Source: Persicaria tinctoria | Taxonomy: Eukaryota; Streptophyta; Magnoliopsida; Caryophyllales; Polygonaceae | Length of the DNA stretch: 64,000 bases | Assembly: GCA_037127255.1 (NCBI GenBank) | Contig: JBANSL010000013.1 | Coordinates: 66,781,688 to 66,845,687, forward strand | Direction: 5' to 3' | Shown here: positions 45,599 to 56,410 of the stretch, piece by piece | Numbering within the stretch: the stretch's first letter is position 1 | Layout: each line of letters begins with the position of its first letter | Made by a program: the position numbers and the translations under genes | Notes under the pieces: generated by a model | The model's database searches: none | Seen by the model: only the letters and a program-made list of their open reading frames with translations | What the model was told of the DNA's origin: nothing

Positions 45599-47243
45599 TG
45601 ACGAGAGGGTTTCTCGACCAAATAAATTTGTAGTCAAGACCCCGCTATAGGATAGTGGAGTCAGGTTTAGTGTGTTTTGGGGTTCAGGGATAGCAGGAAA
45701 AGGTGATGAGGGTGGCTGTCGACAAAGAATAGAGGGGTCGATGTCGAGGGATGGAGAGAGAATGGTGGTTTGATATCGAGTAGAATATGTTCCGAATAAA
45801 GATGCAAACTTCCAAGGTTATGGATCACCACAACAATAAACATATGCGCAGATCATAAATCACATAAAGATGCATGCTTTATATCAAAGAATCGGCTTTT
45901 GCAAATTCCAACAGTTTAGGTGATAGAGGCTCTCACATAAAAACCTAATTTGTTTCTACCTTTTCTTAATTAGGATTAGTCGGCTCTCACAAATAAACCC
46001 TAATTACTATCCAATTCATGATAAGATCACTTTCGCTTTAATATCATGAATAAGGAATTTCCTCAACTCTCGCAAAGGATTAAGCACATACGTAGATGAT
46101 GATAAAGACATACAAATTCATAAATTTATAAATCAAACACAAATATCTATGTTGGGATCACCCCGACCCTAGAAGAAAGAAATTAGAAACAAACCATAAT
46201 GAAAGAAATTAACTTTAACATAAAATAAGCTAAAACTTACAACCGTTCGTCTCCTTCCTTCTCCTTCTCTCTCTCTCTCTCTCCCTCTCTCTCTCTCTCT
46301 ATCTCTTCTCTCTCGCCTTTTCCTCCTCCTCTCCTCTCTCCTTGCGCCCTAAGATGACTTGACTTGAATGAATGAAAATCAGCCCCCTAGGGCCTTATTT
46401 ATAGGCTTCATTCCCTAGCTATTCTAGGAAATAAATTATATCTATATTTATATTTATCTATCTAATAACATTAAGATAAAACATGGAAATAAATAATTAT
46501 ATCAAAAAGGAAATAAAGCTAAAGTGGATAGATCTTCCTTCTCTTTGATAGAACTTGATGTATCTTGATAGAATATCTCGAATCTTGGCTTGCAAGTAAC
46601 CTCTTAGGCTCGGATTTCTCCTCGTACTCGACTCAGAATTTCTGGAATTTTCCTCGACATCGAGTAAGTTCCTCGACGTCGAGTAAGGTCTTCACTTCTC
46701 GGATTGTACTCGATCTCGGCTGTCGTCTGGGCTCGTCGAGTTTTCTCGACATCGACCAAATTTGGTCGACGTCGACTAAGTGTGGCTCCTTCTCAGCTCG
46801 TGCTCGATCTCGTCCTCTGGAGAAAAAGTTGAGTAGAATTTGGTCGATTTCGAGGAAATCTGTCGCTTTCAGCATCCTGCTCCGTTCTTGAAACGCACTT
46901 TCCTGAGTCCTCGTTCGTCGGATTGACGCATATGAGCATGCGTTGGAAAGCTCTTTTCGAGGGCTACAACTCTAATGAAGACATCAAAGCTTTATTTAGA
47001 ATGATGAATGGTGAATACTGGCGTTTTCTCCAGCTGCTATCCTTAGCTTCTTCATGAGTTTCCTTTAAGCTTCAAAGTGCATCCGATTTCTGTGAAATAT
47101 AACAAAAACTTGTGTAGACCTCCATATAATGAAAATAAACATAAACTACACAAATTATGTATTATTCTAACCCAAATGTATGAAATGTATACAGAAATCG
47201 ATATAAAAGTAACTATAAAACATGGCAAATTAGGCTCACAACA
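45599..47243 (-). repeat. 5' LTR of element E
   Basis: Same ends as the other LTR (TGACGAGAGGG on plus to CTCACAACA). It lacks one of two aatgaaagaaattaa copies and part of the tcgatttcgacc stretch. A (CT)n tract lies at 46262-46316. Confidence 0.9.
46395..46405 (-). promoter_or_regulatory. Putative TATA box in the 5' LTR of E
   Basis: The minus strand reads CCTATAAATAA, in the same position as in the 3' LTR. Confidence 0.6.
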
Positions 47244-47402
47244 CCATGTTGCAGAAAAGATCCCGTAATCCCGACACTCCTAAACTAGCGAAGCTTCCAT
47301 TGTTTATGAACCTGGCAAGTTCTCGGGTCTCAGGAGTCATGCCCTCAAAAACGCAAAGCACCACATCTCGCAAACTATCTCAGAAACCCCGTGAATAACG
47401 GA
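47244..47402 (-). pseudogene. Gag-like protein gene of element C, N-terminal part
   Basis: Read leftwards: SLRDVVLCVFEGMTPETREL, ARFINNGSFASLGVSGLRDL and FCNM, parallel to VICVVGGMTAETK...IWDLICYM in element A. The rest of C upstream (5' LTR and start) is deleted; beyond about 47403 copia sequence resumes. Confidence 0.75.
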
Positions 47403-47439
47403 TGTCAAATAAATTTGATGTCGTTTTGGTTCTGTGATG

Positions 47440-47590
47440 TATTGCATGATATGCACTGGCTTGATCTTGCATTCTATATTAGTGCTTTAAGTAGATACAT
47501 GCATGTCTGAACCTGGTGAGAAACATTGGCATGCTATGAAATATTTGTTGAGATATTTGCTTGGTTCTGCTAATCTGAGATTATGTTATG
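47440..47590 (+). pseudogene. Ty1-copia fragment (right part)
   Basis: ALSRYMHV with a frame change to MSEPGEKHWHAMKYLLRYLL, then GSANLRLCYAKR. This is the conserved block after the copia reverse transcriptase and continues the piece at 36597-36837 across the C/E insertions. Confidence 0.8.
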
Positions 47591-48177
47591 CTAAGCGAGA
47601 CTGCTTTCCCGGAACTCAAAACGTCACTATGCAATCACTTGGAGGATCACGCCGTTCTATACGCCGGTTGTTATACGAGAGAGTACCCATTCCAGCAGTT
47701 CGTCGACTACCAGAGATGGGTCGGAGCCACACATGGTGATAGGAGACGGTGGATAGAGCTACCCATCATGGGTTTAGTATTTGCGACGGTATATCAGATT
47801 CCTCTCGTCGTCCTAGCTTGGCATCATCCGTTCACATGTCTCCCCATGATCTCGCCAACATCTGCTAACAACCCTCCCCAATCAGCAACTCTTGGTGTAG
47901 CCTGCATCGGAAACCAAGACCATTTTGCCGCGGTACGACTTCAAACGTCTTTTTTATTACCTATTCATGCTTTTCATACATATGTCAATACTCTAACTCT
48001 AAATTTTTGTTCTCATATATCTGGTTGCGTCCTAACCCTCCTCTTCCGCCGCCTCCACTAGAATGGGTCGAACATCATCATCTGAGCGTCGAAGGATGGG
48101 ATGCTCCGTTTCAAGCTCAGATTGAGAGATTTAGAGCCTTGCGTGCCGAGTCCGGCCGTCCTTTACTATTTTCCTAG
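47591..48177 (+). pseudogene. OTU-like cysteine protease domain fragment
   Basis: SLCNHLEDHAVLYAGCYTRE, WIELPIMGLVFATVYQIPLV, TCLPM and CIGNQDHFAAV resemble the C-terminal half of plant OTU-like domains found in MULE-associated and other transposon-derived genes, with the His in NQDHF. A second exon reads PNPPLPPPPLEWVEHHH, VEGWDAPFQAQIERFRAL and then stops at 48175. The probable intron 47933-48023 has donor GT but an altered acceptor (CTG). The N-terminal half with the catalytic Cys is absent. Confidence 0.6.
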
Positions 48178-48365
48178 ATTGTATTCCACAACTTTATTAA
48201 AATTATGAATGTAAACCTTTTTTTCCGTTCCTTGTAACGTTATTCGCATATTATCCGAATGAAAACCTTAACAATTCTTGTGTTCTGTTTAATTTGACCC
48301 TAAATCCATCAAATCCACTAGCTAAACACAATTTTATCAATTAACATTACAAAACCGTCGGAAAA
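48178..48365. other. Downstream flank, no feature
   Basis: AT-rich sequence that may be 3' untranslated sequence of the OTU fragment. Nothing else is recognised. Confidence 0.4.
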
Positions 48366-48412
48366 CCTAAACCCTAACCCTAAACCCTAAACCCTGCAAA
48401 ACCCTAACTAGG
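48366..48412 (+). repeat. Interstitial telomere-like repeat
   Basis: Several CCCTAAA units and variants (aaaccctaaccctaaaccctaaaccctg, then aaaaccctaac). The plant telomere unit is CCCTAAA/TTTAGGG. Confidence 0.8.
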
Positions 48413-48545
48413 GTTTGCACGTCCTTAACAACGTGCAAGCATTGCACGTCCTTAAGGACGTGCTTGCACATTGTTAAGGACGTGCAAGACGTTTTTAGCG
48501 GACGTGCACCGTCCCAGACTTGCACGTCCTTAAGGACGTGCAAAT
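48413..48545. repeat. Palindromic cluster around TTGCACGTCCTTAAGGACGT
   Basis: TTGCACGTCCTT and its complement AAGGACGTGCAA recur about seven times in 130 bases. A 24-bp perfect palindrome ends at about 48542 and a near-perfect one is centred at about 48455. This could form hairpins or a cruciform. From 48546 to 48868 nothing else is recognised. Confidence 0.85.
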
Positions 48546-48868
48546 CCGTAATCCAGATTTGCGGTGTATATAGTGACACCCTAGAATAATCAGGAGCTAG
48601 GTAAGTCGAGAAATAAACCACCGCTGCATCCAAAAAATGCAGCATTTTTTGGATCGACTATTGCAAATACGTGTGGTAAGACTCTTTCAGATAGATACAA
48701 CTTTATATGGAAGTCGATCCCAAATTCCGACGAAAAGAGGTTGAAAAAAGCCAAAAAAACAAGGTTTTGCGCGGATGAGTCGAGTTGAACTTTTGATTAT
48801 TTTATTTTTATTTGAGGAATTAATTATTATTATTTTATTTAGTTTTATCCTAGACTGTATAAGGATTA

Positions 48869-48993
48869 TGTAGGAATGTATAATTGATGTAAAGTCTTCC
48901 TTGAGGGTTTCATTCATCATCATAATCATATATATAGGTTACAAGAGATTGAGCCTGAGCCAATAGGCCCACTATACAATATGTAATCTATCA
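48869..48993 (-). repeat. 3' LTR of the copia element
   Basis: TGTAGGAATGTATAATTGAT to ATGTAATCTATCA on plus, 125 bp, including tatatataggtta and aatcatatatatagg. Confidence 0.9.
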
Positions 48994-49961
48994 AACCCCC
49001 CGTAGTCGAAAGGGGAGGGTCACATACAGTGAGGCTGGATCGAAAATCGAGAAACAACTGACGAGGTAAACCCTTGGTGAATATATCAGCGTACTGATAA
49101 ACGACGGAGATCGAGCTCAATGTGCTTCGTGAGTTGATGTTGGACTGGGTTGCTGGCCAGGTAAATGGCAGAGACTTTGTCGGTGTAGACCAGGGTGGCC
49201 TTCTGAAGAGGGCAGCGGAGCTCAAGCAGGAGATTGCGCAGCCAGGAGCACTCAGAAACAACGTTGGCGACACCTCGATACTCAGCCTCGGTGCTAGAGC
49301 GAGAAACCACCGACTGACGCTTCGCCGATCACTACACAAGAGTATCGTTGAGGAAGACACAGTAACCAGACGTGGAGCGACGTGTGTTAGGACAACCACC
49401 CCAATCCTAATCAGTGTAGGCGGCAAGGTCATGCCGAGAGGGAGGGGAGATCGTGGTGCCCAAATCAAGGGTACCACCGATGTACCGAATGATCCGCTTC
49501 AAGGCCTGAAAGTGCGGCTCCCTAGGCGCATGCATAAACAGGCAGATCTGCTAGACGGCATAACTGATGTATGACCGAGTAAATGTAAGATACTGAAATG
49601 CCCCGGCGAGACTCTGGTACAACGTCGGATCATCAAACAGAGGACCAGAGTGTTGTGCATTGAGCTTGTTGGAGGTATCAACAGGGGTGACGAATGGCTT
49701 GCAGTTTCTCATCTTGGCCCGAGCAACAATTTCGGCAGCATACTTACTCTGAGAGAGAAACAACCCAGACGCATGACGCTGCACGAAGACGCCCAAGAAG
49801 TAAGTCAACGGCCCAAGATCCGACATGTCGAACTCGGCGCTCAACTGGGCAATGATGGACGTCCGAAGAGCATCACAGGAGGCGGTGAGAATGATGCCGT
49901 CGACATAAAGTAACAGAAAAGCCATGTCTATGCCTCTGCGATAGATATAGAGAGACGAATC
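48994..49961 (-). pseudogene. Copia reverse transcriptase end and RNase H
   Basis: Just right of 49961 the frame resumes from 55535. Read leftwards it gives DMAFLLLYVDGIILTAS (catalytic YVDD changed to YVDG), MSDLGPLTYFLGVFV, SGLFLSQSKYAAEI and YQSLAGAFQYLTFTR. RNase H follows with DWGGCPNTRRST, SVVSRSSTEAEYRGVAN, ECSWLRNLLLEL and QYADIFTKGLP. Several frameshifts and stops are present (near 49490, 49350 and 49090). Confidence 0.88.
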
Positions 49962-51350
49962 TGATGAACGATTTTTAGTCGCGTAAACCGTATCAAAATA
50001 AAATTCAAACCTACAAACTAGTATAGCAAGTAAGTAAGAGGTCGACCCCACAGAGAATCAAGTATTTCTCAGCAAAGTGTATTTACCAATTAGTAGAAAG
50101 GGGAGTTTTGGTGATTGAAACAAGAAAGAAAGCAAAATAAACTATAAATAGATTGATGCAAAACAATTTAGAGAAGATCGATCTACCTACAACTATCCAC
50201 TTTATTTGGTTGAATTGATATTGTAACTTCCTCTTGTTCTTTTAGTCTTCCTATGAATGCCCTTGTCCCGACCTAATATAGTTACTAGTCCAATCAGTCC
50301 TAGAAACCCTTATCAATCGATCAGTCCCTAAAGAAGGATTTACCCTAATTGATAGCTTTAAGTTCAGAGATTAACCAAGGTATTTGCAGTCCCTAAAGAT
50401 GGATTTAACAACACATCCAACTTCCTATCCATCCAATTAGTTCAATCAGCCCTAAAGGGACAAGTTTGCTACTTGGGTTAAGGTTCGCAATCAGGAATCT
50501 ACAAAATCCTAGCAATTGATTTCATCTAACAAGTTGGCCAGACAAGATAAAACAAAACAATAAACAATCAAGCACAAAGAAGTTGAAACATTCAATACAG
50601 GAAATAAGGAACAAGATTCAAAAACTCACAATCAATCCAAATAAAGCTTCAAATTGCAAGTAGAACGAAGAGAGTTTAGTCGCCCATGGCGAACATCGCT
50701 CTCTCTCTAATTGTCTGATAGAACGTGGAATAGAATAGAAGTTATGGAAAAATAGCTTCAAGTCGGCCTTATAACAATTCAAGTCGGCCATGAAACAAAA
50801 ACATAAAAACTAGGGTTTTTAATAATCGAAACGCGGCGCTCTGGGCAAATGCGGCGGCCGCGGCAAATTGATGTGTTGCGGCCGCGGCATATGTGTTGCG
50901 CCCGCTGCAATGGTCTTCTACAAAAAATCTACTTTGAATCAGCTCTCGACGTCAACATAAAAGTTGTAGATCTCTGAAAGTGCTTTCCAACGCATGGTCA
51001 TAATAGTCAATCGGACAACTGAGGCCTCCAGAAAGTGCAAAACAAGTTCAACATGTCTGGCGACAACTTCTGCAGACTTGTTCTTCGTTTAGGCTTGCTT
51101 CTTCTTCTCAGGACCTCTTGAGATCTTCATGTAAGCTTCTTCGATCAACTAGACATTCTCATATAATGCGTCACCAACCCATGTCTCATCCTCGGATCCA
51201 CAGTTACATGAAATAATCAATAAAAATGTGTAGATTTCGACTCCACCAACGCAGAGAGCAAATATGCAAATTGTACTTAAACCATGCATGATATGCATCT
51301 TAACTAAGCTAAATGCAACATATTATGACCCTCTAAATGCATGCTATCGA
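49962..51350 (-). repeat. 3' LTR of element D
   Basis: TGATGAACGATTTTTAGTCG to CATGCTATCG on plus (the last base is G where the other LTR has A). Contains gcggcggccgcgg/tgttgcggccgcgg near 50840-50890. Confidence 0.92.
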
Positions 51351-53074
51351 ACTCCCCCACACTTAAGCTTTTGCTTGTCCTCAAGCAATGAAAAACAAAT
51401 ATAGAATTAATCATCACACAAATAAGATCTTCATGCTATAGTTTTATAAAAGTAACATCAAGCAATAGGAAACATGAATGAGAGAACAAATATCCTAGAA
51501 AATATATGAGCAATCCAATAGTAAAGGCAAATTTAATCCAACCTCACCGGGATAATGTGTTTCACTCAAGCTCTCATGTGTTTAGGCTTTAAAATCCAAC
51601 TTTCAACTCAATCCAAAATGCTTTATACACCGTGAAAGTTATCACTTGCAAACAACATCATGAGGACTTTTATAGGGTTGTAATGGGGCTTTGGTAGGAA
51701 CATAAGGCATGAGAAATATTTAGGCTTGTGGTGCTAAAAATCCGGGAAAAAGAAACAACAACCAACCACAACAACACCAAAACTTCCATACTTCGCAAAC
51801 CATTCCAATAACATAAACTCCAATACACATCAATAAGATCTTCAATTTCAATAGCCATACAACTCATGCATTTTTTCCATTTGGATGATGTCTTCTTTTC
51901 TTTTCTTTTACGCTTACTTTTGCCCCTAGGTGAATTTTATCCTCCCTAGGTCCAAGCTTACTAGACTTTTACTCCTAAGTGAATTTTATCCTCCTTAGGC
52001 CCCTAGTAATAAGTCATCTCTATTATGCAAGAAGGGTTACCTTATTTCGGCTATGCCTCTCGCAATGCACAACCATACACACATCATCTCCAACATAAAG
52101 ATTTTTCACCAATTCTCCTCCTAATTCCCGGATAGGGTCAAGCTAATCATTGACTATGATATATTTGTGTGGAGCTATAAAAAATAATAGGTTTTACAGC
52201 TCAGACGAGCTTCAAGCAAAGGATAATGTAAAGGGTAGATAAGGTATAATATGGCTAAAGAAAACATGTCTCAATCATTTGAAATTCACAAGCAACAAAC
52301 ATGTGCAATACGGTCATGAAAAACAAGCATATGAAGAGTATAATCACACAATAAAAGCAAAAGGGAAATAATTATGAATAGTCCCTATAAGGTCAAAATC
52401 AAACTCGCAAAGGGTTATGTTTTTTTTTTTAGATTTCAATTTAACCTCTACTATGAACCATACTTGCTCAATTATATTCTCAAATCATGCTCCAAAAATC
52501 ATTTTCAAGCAATTCAATCAAATCATGGGATTTATGCAATAAGATCATAAAAATAAATTAGAGGACAAACTAAACCAAGATGAGTATCTTTAATAACACC
52601 TAAATGCAATGCATGATATTTTTGTGATTTTTTGTAATGTGATATATGAATAACAATAAATATGAAGACATAAATAAACATGATAACATACATAAACATG
52701 ATATGCAAACTCTATCTATATGCAATGCAATCCCTCCCACACACTTAAATCTTTCATTGTCCTCAATAAAACATAAAAGACAACAAAAAATAAAAACATA
52801 GAGGAAGAGATGAATGAAATACTCACAATGTGGTGGATGGGTCTCTATAGGTCGGATTTGAGCATTGCGGCGGGTTAAAGGCGGCGACCTTTCCTGAAAG
52901 GTTAGTCTATCCAAACACTAAAAACAACTATCTAATGCCTAATGGAAAACCTATTTTATTGAAAAGAAAACTATCTAACTAGGAATTGAAATAACTAAAA
53001 CTTACCTCGGGTTGCCTCCCGAGAAGCGCCTTTCTTTAATGTCATTGGCTTGACTTATTCTCAATCTCAAGACC
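51351..53074 (-). other. Conserved noncoding block and polypurine motifs of element D
   Basis: The polypurine tract is aactcccccacacttaag (51351) with ttgcttgtcctcaag. The second motif is ccctcccacacacttaaatc/ttgtcctcaataaaac (52732-52770). Shared islands are ggttgtaatggggc (51677), ttgtggtgctaaaaatccggg (51725), a duplicated taggtgaattttatcctcc (51928) / taagtgaattttatcctcctt (51977), and cctaattcccggataggg (52120). No gene is seen. Confidence 0.75.
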
Positions 53075-54015
53075 TTATCTCTCAGACATCGTCAAGGCCC
53101 GCAGTAGCCTATCATATTCATGTGCACACATCTTACAAGGCACATCATAGCACAATAAATTGAAAGCATAAAATGTGAAACTCAAGAACCCTTTCAATCT
53201 ATCAAAGAGTCTAGCATGACTCTCTACAGAAGGAATATGATACCACCAACACAGTTCCGCTGGTTGCTTCTTAAAATAGCAATCAAAAGGATAAACATAA
53301 TCATCATTACCTTCCAAATTGCAAAAGTTTACCTTTGTTACCTCTTGAGCCTCAACTGATGGCTCTGGACCTGGTTCATCAATGGACGAGATCATAATGG
53401 ATGATGCAGATGGAGTAGGAGACACATCACATGTAAGCTCATGCGTCGACTCATGAGATTCCAAGTCAGGAAGCACTAGAACCTTTTCTCCATCATCGAA
53501 GAAACTATCATTGTCTACAACCAATTCCTCCTCTTCTTCTTCGAAGCTCCTTTCTTTCTCACCTTTTGCACTTAAAATTTGAACGAGTTGACTCATCTGT
53601 TCCTCCAAGTTTTTACAGCGGCTCATTTGTTCCTCCAATTTTCCGATTCGTCTCATTTTTCCTTCCTCTAACTGCTGCACCACTTGAGTAAGAGTGTGCA
53701 ATGGATCCTCCAGGTGTGTGACAAAGTCTTCCATCGGCGGAGAAGACGTAGCAAGCAAGATTCTTGTGAAATATGGTAATCCATATAACAAAAAAAATCC
53801 CACAACCCCGACAATCCTCCTAACTGCTTCAGGCCTCCTTTACTCATGCACTCAGCAAGGACTCGCGTCTCAACAGTCATCCCATCAATTATGCACATAA
53901 TCATATCTCGGATGCCGAATTGATAACCCCATGAACCAAGGTCGTCAACATACTAATGCAATCTCCTGAAGTATTGGTGAAAGTTCTCACCTTCAAACTG
54001 CGCTAATCTTAACAT
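53075..54015 (-). pseudogene. Gag-like protein gene of element D
   Basis: Starts MLRLAQFEGENFHQYFRRLH (54015), then a stop, RDMIMCIIDGMTVETRVLAE and LSGLWDFFCYMDYHISQESC. After a frame change come MEDFVTHLEDPLHTLTQVVQ, coiled-coil-like KLEEQMSRCKNLEEQMSQLV, acidic EEEEELVVDNDSFFDDGE, NDDYVYPFDCYFKKQP, LCWWYHIPSVESHARL and HEYDRLLRALTMSE. Homologous to the genes in A and C. One stop and one frameshift break it despite the young LTRs. Confidence 0.82.
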
Positions 54016-54125
54016 CTTGAAAAAGTTAATAGCAAGGGTGTTGTGAACCGTAAGATAGGTTCACAACAAAGTTAGATATATAAACAAAAATTAATAAATA
54101 CACACAACAAATAAATAAACTTGAT

Positions 54126-54144
54126 TCCCCGGCAACGGCGCCAA
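54126..54144 (-). promoter_or_regulatory. Primer binding site of element D, tRNA-Asp
   Basis: The minus strand reads TGGCGCCGTTGCCGGGGAA just inside the 5' LTR, matching the tRNA-Asp 3' end. Confidence 0.92.
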
Positions 54145-54146
54145 TT

Positions 54147-55534
54147 TGATGAACGGTTTATAGTCGCGTAAACCGTATCAAAATAAAATTCAAACCTACA
54201 AACTAGTATAGCAAGTAAGTAAGAGGTCGATCCCACAGAGAATCAAGTATTTCTCAGCAAAGTGTATTTACCAATTAGTAGAAAGGGGAGTTTTGGTGAT
54301 TGAAACAAGAAAGAAAGCAAAATAAACTATAAACAGATTGATGCAAAACAATTTAGAGAAGATCGATCTACCTACAACTATCCACTTTATTTGGTTGAAT
54401 TGATATTGTAACTTCCTCTTGTTCTTTTAGTCTTCCTATGAATGCCCTTGTCCCGACCTAATATAGTTACTAGTCCAATCAGTCCTAGAAACCCTTATCA
54501 ATCGATCAGTCCCTAAAGAAGGATTTACCCTAATTGATAGCTTTAAGTTCAGAGATTAACCAAGGTATTTGCAGTCCCTAAAGATGGATTTAACAACACA
54601 TCCAACTTTCTATCCATCCAATTAGTTCAATCAGCCCTAAAGGGACAAGTTTGCTACTTGGGTTAAGGTTCGCAATTAGGAATCTACAAAACCCTAGCAA
54701 TTGATTTCATCTAACAAGTTGGCCAGACAAGATAGACCAAAACAATAAACAATCAAGCACAAAGAAGTTGAAGCATTCAATATAGGAAATAAGGAACAAG
54801 ACTCAGAAACTCACAATCAATCCAAATAAAGCTTCAAATTGCAAGTAAAACGAAGAGAGTTTAGTCGCCCATGGCGAACATCGCTCTCTCTCTAATTGTC
54901 TGATAGAACGTGGAATAGAATAGAAGTTATGGAAAAATAGCTTAAAGTCGGCCTTCTAACAATTCAAGTCGGCCATGAAACAAAAACATAAAAACTAGGG
55001 TTTTTAATAATCGAAACGCGGCGCTCTTGGCAAATGCGGCAGCCGCGGCAAATTAATGTGTTGCGGCCGCGACATATGTGATGCGCCCGCTGCAATGGTC
55101 TTCTACGAAAAATCTACTTTGAATCAGCTCTCGACGTCAGCAAGAAAGTTGTAGCTCTCTGAAAGAGCTTTGCAACGCATGGTCATAATAGTCAATCAGA
55201 CAACTGATGCCTCCAGAAAGTGCAAAACAAGTTCAGCATGTCTGGCGACAACTTCTACAGACTTGTTCTTCGTTTAGGCTTGCTTCTTCTTCTCAGGACC
55301 TCTTGAGATCTTCATGTAAGCTTCTTCGATCAACTAGACATTCTCATATAATGCGTCACCAACCCATGTCTCATCCTTGGATCCACATTTACCTGAAATA
55401 ATCAATAAAAATGTGTAGATTCTGACTCCACCAACGTAGAGAGCAAATATGAAAATTGTACTTAAACCATGCATGATATGCATCTTAACTAAGATAAATG
55501 CAACCTATTATGACCCTCTAAATGCATGCTATCA
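54147..55534 (-). repeat. 5' LTR of element D
   Basis: TGATGAACGGTTTATAGTCG to ATGCATGCTATCA on plus, 1388 bp. Only scattered substitutions separate it from 49962-51350. Confidence 0.93.
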
Positions 55535-56410
55535 GAATCCGAGCGGCTGCCAACGAAGCCCAAGCGCAGTAGATGAGAGGCAAAGCGCTGGAACCACGCC
55601 CGTGGAGCCTGTTTGAGACCATACAGAGAGCGTTTTAGGAGGCAAACGTGTTTGGAACGATCAGTATCAACGAACCCTGGCGGCTGAAACATGTAAACCG
55701 TCTCATTCAGATGGCCATGCAGAAAGGCATTCTTGACATCCAGCTGATGAATAGCCCAATGTCGCGATAACGCTAAGCTCAGCACCACTCGGATAGTGGT
55801 AGGCTTGACCACAGGGCTGAATGTCTCATCACAATCAATACCTGGCTGCTAAGCCCGACCATTAACCTCAAGACGAGCTTTGTAACGTTCCAATGTCCTA
55901 TCAGAGCGGAACTTGTGGCGGAAGAGCCACATGCAGCGAATGACGTTCGCCTCAGGGGGCGAGGAATAAGAACCCAGGTACCATTCCTTGTAAGGGTTAT
56001 GTATTTATCAAGCATAGCCGCCTGCCAATTCGGGTCGAGGAGGGCTGTTTTGTGGGATGTAGGGACGGGGGAAAGGGAGGTCGGGGTTGAGGCATGAGGA
56101 ACCATGGGGACGGTGGGGGCGGGCTGGGAAGGTGCGGCGGGCGCGACACGGGGCTATGGTCGCGGCAAGGAAGGCGATGTAGGGGGTGTGCCACGGGTGC
56201 AGCACTTGGCGGTGGCCGCGACAAAGGACGGTATGGGAGATGGGTTCGAGGAGGTTGAGGTGGGGTGGTGTCGGGGCGATCGGAGGCGTGCATAGAGACA
56301 ATCTGCCTCGGTCTGAATACACTGGAGATGCTACGGGTGTGCGGTCTGGTGGTAGGGGGAGGTGGTGGTGGGGGCGGTGTAGGGGGAGATACAGAAGCAC
56401 CGGTAGAGCT
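55535..56410 (-). pseudogene. Copia reverse transcriptase, N-terminal part
   Basis: Read leftwards: KTALLDPNWQAAMLDKYI, NGTWVLIPRP, then [66 protein letters not shown] and [11 protein letters not shown]. Element D interrupts it, and the rest is at 49961. 56105-56410 is a proline/arginine-rich linker typical between copia integrase and reverse transcriptase. Confidence 0.88.

Larger units (their letters stand above)
40699..47243 (-). mobile_element. Element E: pol-less LTR retrotransposon
   Basis: LTRs lie at 40699-42451 and 45599-47243, with a tRNA-Asp primer site at 45578-45595 and a polypurine-like tract by 42452. Flanking 5-mers TCATG (40694-40698) and CCATG (47244-47248) differ at one base. 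No retroviral protein domain is seen; the ~3.1-kb interior has short open frames and a nested hAT MITE. It inserted in the gag-like gene of element C. Confidence 0.9.
49962..55534 (-). mobile_element. Element D: pol-less LTR retrotransposon (TR-GAG-like), young
   Basis: A perfect 5-bp duplication GAATC (49957-49961 and 55535-55539) flanks it. LTRs are 49962-51350 and 54147-55534. A perfect tRNA-Asp primer site, one gag-like gene and two polypurine-like motifs are present, without pol. The LTRs are nearly identical by eye, indicating a recent insertion. Confidence 0.93.

Noticed and set aside
48413..48545. CRISPR-like array
   Set aside because: This is plant nuclear DNA; the units are overlapping palindromes without uniform spacers.
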